Assembly (NCBI GenBank): GCA_015060625.1
Contig: SUYC01000006.1
Location: 124,001-188,000 of the forward strand
Source of the DNA: Xylanibacter ruminicola
GTDB lineage: Bacteria; Bacteroidota; Bacteroidia; Bacteroidales; Bacteroidaceae
Reading direction: 5' to 3'
Length of the DNA: 64,000 nt
Part shown: piece after piece, positions 61,665 to 64,000 of the stretch
Layout of the letters: every line of letters begins with the position of its first letter
Position numbering within the stretch: the first letter of the stretch is position 1
Notes under the pieces: model-generated
Seen by the model: the letters and a program-made list of their open reading frames with translations, nothing else
Databases searched by the model: none
What the model was told of the DNA's origin: nothing
Position numbers and translations under genes: made by a program

Positions 61665-62893
61665 AGAAAGCATTCGTTTATCTCTTTGCACTCCTGCTGG
61701 TGGCCTGCAACGTGGGCAAGCAGAACAATGCCAATGGGTTCGTCACCATCAATGGGCACGACCTCATCAAACCTAATGGTGAGAAACTCCTGATTCAGGG
61801 CACCAATCTGGGCAACTGGCTGAACCCTGAGGGGTATATGTTCGGTTTCGGACGTACTAACTCGGCGTGGATGATCGACCTCATGATGAAAGAGGCCGTG
61901 GGGCCTGATGCTACAGCCGAGTTCTGGCAGCAGTTCAAGGATAACTACGTGACACGCAAGGATATCGACTTCATTGCCCATCAGGGGGCAAACACCATCC
62001 GATTGCCATTCAACTACAAGTTGTTCACCGATGAGGACTACATGGGACAGACGGGCAAGAAGGATGGCTATGAGCGTATCGACTCGGTGATCACGTGGTG
62101 TAAGGCCAATGGTCTGTATCTGATTCTGGACATGCACGACTGTCCTGGTGGACAGACGGGCGACAATATCGACGACGGACATGGCTACCCCTGGCTCTTC
62201 GAGAGTGAACAGAGTCAGCAGTTGTTCTGCAAGATATGGCGCGAGATAGCCTATCGCTATCGCGGCGAGACCACCATCCTGGGCTACGAACTGATGAACG
62301 AGCCTATCGCTCACTATTTCGAGAACAGATACGAGTTGTATCAGAAGTTGCAGCCGGTATATAAAAAGGCGGTAGAGGCCATCCGACAGGTGGACAGAAA
62401 CCACATCATCCTGTTGGGCGGTGCCCACTGGAACAGTTTCTTCTGGATGCTGAACGACACCACCTACGATGATAAGCTGATGTACACCTGTCATCGCTAC
62501 GGCGGTCCGGCCACCAAGGAGGCTATCAGCCACTATATCAACTTCCGCGACTCGGTGAACCGCCCCATGTATATGGGTGAGTTCGGTCACAACACCATGG
62601 AGTGGCAACGCGACTTCGTGAAGGTGCTGAAGGAGAACAACATCGGTTACACCTTCTGGCCTTATAAAAAGGTAGATGAGTCGTGCATGATGGGCATCAA
62701 GCGCCCCGAGGGTTGGGATAGCATCGTGGTGAAATATGCCGAGACATCACGCAACACCTATCAGGAGTGGCGCGAGGCACGTCCTGACCAGGCCACGTTC
62801 CGTGAGTTGCTCAAGCAGTTTGCCGAGAACTGTCGCATTGAGAACTGCACGCCGCAGGCGGAGTATATTCAAAGCATGGGATTGAAAAGGTAA
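61661..62893 (+). CDS. GH5 glucanase lipoprotein
   Basis: 410 aa with lipobox LLVAC (Cys16). GH5 barrel motifs: QGTNLGNWLNPEGYMFGFG, NTIRLPFNYK, the acid/base Glu214 in ELMNEP, HRYGG, and the nucleophile Glu307 in YMGEFG. The opening GNWLNPEGYMF suggests a beta-glucan-active GH5 subgroup rather than a mannanase. It overlaps the CotH-like stop (ATGA). Confidence 0.9.
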   Translation: MKKAFVYLFALLLVACNVGKQNNANGFVTINGHDLIKPNGEKLLIQGTNLGNWLNPEGYMFGFGRTNSAWMIDLMMKEAVGPDATAEFWQQFKDNYVTRKDIDFIAHQGANTIRLPFNYKLFTDEDYMGQTGKKDGYERIDSVITWCKANGLYLILDMHDCPGGQTGDNIDDGHGYPWLFESEQSQQLFCKIWREIAYRYRGETTILGYELMNEPIAHYFENRYELYQKLQPVYKKAVEAIRQVDRNHIILLGGAHWNSFFWMLNDTTYDDKLMYTCHRYGGPATKEAISHYINFRDSVNRPMYMGEFGHNTMEWQRDFVKVLKENNIGYTFWPYKKVDESCMMGIKRPEGWDSIVVKYAETSRNTYQEWREARPDQATFRELLKQFAENCRIENCTPQAEYIQSMGLKR

Positions 62894-62933
62894 AAGGGTA
62901 AAAAGGTAAAAAACAATTTAACTAATTATAGAA

Positions 62934-64000
62934 ATGAAGAAATTTATCATGTCAGCACTAATGATTGGCGCTACTGCAGCGGCACAGGCTCAAAACACAC
63001 CTGTGTACCTCGACGAGACCAAGCCTATCGAGCAGCGCATCGACGACGCACTCAGTCGAATGACACTCGAGGAGAAGATTGCCGTGATTCACGCGCAGTC
63101 AAAGTTTTCAAGCCCTGGTGTAAAACGTCTGGGATTCCCTGATCTGTGGACCGACGACGGTCCTCACGGTGTGCGCCCCGATGTGCTGTGGGATGAGTGG
63201 GAACAGGCTGGACAGACCAACGACTCGTGCGTGGCCTTCCCTGCCCTCACCTGTCTGGCAGCGACTTGGAATCCACAGCTGGCTCGTCTCTACGGAGAGA
63301 GTCTGGGCGAGGAGGCGCTCTATCGCAACAAGAGCGTGATGCTGGGTCCTGGCGTGAATATCTATCGCACCCCACTGGGCGGACGCAACTTCGAATATAT
63401 GGGTGAAGATCCTTGGTTGGCCTCACGCATGGTGGTGCCCTACGTGCAGGGGCTGCAGTCAAAGGGTGTGGCCGCTTGTGTGAAGCACTACGCACTCAAC
63501 AATGATGAGGAGTACCGCCATCAGGTGAACGTGATCGTGAGCGACCGTGCACTGCACGAGATCTATCTGCCTGCCTTCAAGGCGGCTGTGCAGGAGGGTG
63601 GCGCCTGGAGCATCATGGGGGCCTACAACTTGTATCAGGGTGTGCACAACTGCCACAACGCCACGATGCTGAACAAGATTCTGAAGAAGGACTGGGGCTT
63701 CGACGGTGTGGTGATCAGCGACTGGGGCGGTTGCCATGATACCGAGGAGGCTATCAAGAATGGTCTCGACCTGGAGTTCGGCTCATGGACCAACGGTCTG
63801 AGCGAAGGTGCATCTAACGCCTACGATAACTATTATCTGGCATTGCCATATAAGAAACTGATCAAGGAGGGCAAATATACCACCGAGGAGCTCGATGAGA
63901 AGGTGCGTCGCGTGCTGCGCTTGTTCTATCGCACCACGATGAACCGACAGAAGCCCTATGGTTTCCTGTGCAGCGAGAGCCACTACCAGGCAGCACTCAA
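62934..64000 (+). CDS. Secreted GH3 beta-glucosidase (partial)
   Basis: The frame is open from the ATG at 62934 to the window edge (about 355 codons). Signal peptide KKFIMSALMIGATAAAQAQ; then TDDGPHGVRPDV, GPGVNIYRTPLGGRNFEYMGEDP, KHYALNN, and the nucleophile Asp263 in VVISDWGG. A beta-glucosidase would finish the degradation begun by GH16 and GH5. It is only loosely related to the GH3 at 39060 (the NWWSEACHG motif is replaced by DDGPHGV). Confidence 0.92.
   Translation, partial: MKKFIMSALMIGATAAAQAQNTPVYLDETKPIEQRIDDALSRMTLEEKIAVIHAQSKFSSPGVKRLGFPDLWTDDGPHGVRPDVLWDEWEQAGQTNDSCVAFPALTCLAATWNPQLARLYGESLGEEALYRNKSVMLGPGVNIYRTPLGGRNFEYMGEDPWLASRMVVPYVQGLQSKGVAACVKHYALNNDEEYRHQVNVIVSDRALHEIYLPAFKAAVQEGGAWSIMGAYNLYQGVHNCHNATMLNKILKKDWGFDGVVISDWGGCHDTEEAIKNGLDLEFGSWTNGLSEGASNAYDNYYLALPYKKLIKEGKYTTEELDEKVRRVLRLFYRTTMNRQKPYGFLCSESHYQAAL

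Noticed and set aside
61580..62608. Minus-strand frame (342 codons) opposite the GH5 gene
   Set aside because: The opposite strand encodes a GH5 enzyme with both catalytic glutamates; this frame has no family features.

Overview
The window looks like the chromosome of a Bacteroidota bacterium of the Prevotella group (Prevotella, Segatella or Xylanibacter). The evidence is the TAnnTTTG type -7 promoter boxes seen in front of most transcription units, a SusC/SusD polysaccharide utilization locus, secreted plant and beta-glucan hydrolases, type IX secretion genes (porX, porW, porT), a fused LptF/G-type permease and the exbB-exbD-exbD-tonB cluster. No species call is made. No insertion sequence, prophage or CRISPR array was seen.

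Layout. Positions 1-6.3 kb (minus strand) hold an apparent operon aroA, small Cys-rich membrane protein, porW, porX, tsaE. A secreted PL10 pectate lyase and tRNA-Pro follow (6.4-7.7 kb). Between tRNA-Pro and tRNA-Met (7.7-11.2 kb) lies a short accessory stretch of unrecognised and decaying genes, including a truncated paralog and a GH2-like gene that appears to have lost its catalytic middle. From 11.3 to 22 kb run housekeeping genes and the TonB energy system (START-like protein, lptF/G, ribBA, aminotransferase, exbB, exbD, exbD, tonB, PstS-like lipoprotein, TPR protein). From 22 to 28.3 kb are ferredoxin, porT, a 5'-nucleotidase split into two genes, rplS, a 50-aa protein, a stand-alone AICAR formyltransferase and a GH53 galactanase. 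From 28.3 to 37 kb (minus) is a nine-gene ABC/efflux operon with a GntR/YtrA-type regulator in the middle and an operator-like inverted repeat over its start site. From 37 to 51.3 kb come a DUF3987-like ATPase, a GH3 enzyme, nadK, DJ-1, ispD, recG, two cell-wall hydrolases, a HerA-like ATPase, a phosphopantetheinyl transferase and rmuC. The last 12 kb is a polysaccharide utilization locus: SusC, SusD, a surface glycan-binding lipoprotein with three repeated binding modules, GH16, CotH-like, GH5 and a GH3 cut by the window edge. The enzyme set points to beta-1,3 or mixed-linkage beta-glucan.

How parts fit together. The ExbB/ExbD/TonB system can energise SusC-type import. The type IX components could export cargo, and two proteins here (GH53 and CotH-like) end in a short DGRR/DLQGR...GIYI tail that resembles a sorting domain. 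Convergent genes are packed with 0-2 bp between stop codons at three places, once with a strong hairpin buried inside the opposing coding sequence.

Most unusual non-coding signals: two arrays of small palindromes with an exact 22-bp phase (22063-22150 and 37238-37298), a promoter-to-terminator small RNA candidate upstream of rmuC (51352-51482, minus), a thrice-repeated 9-mer upstream of susC, and an identical 16-bp promoter element in front of tRNA-Pro, tRNA-Met and rplS.
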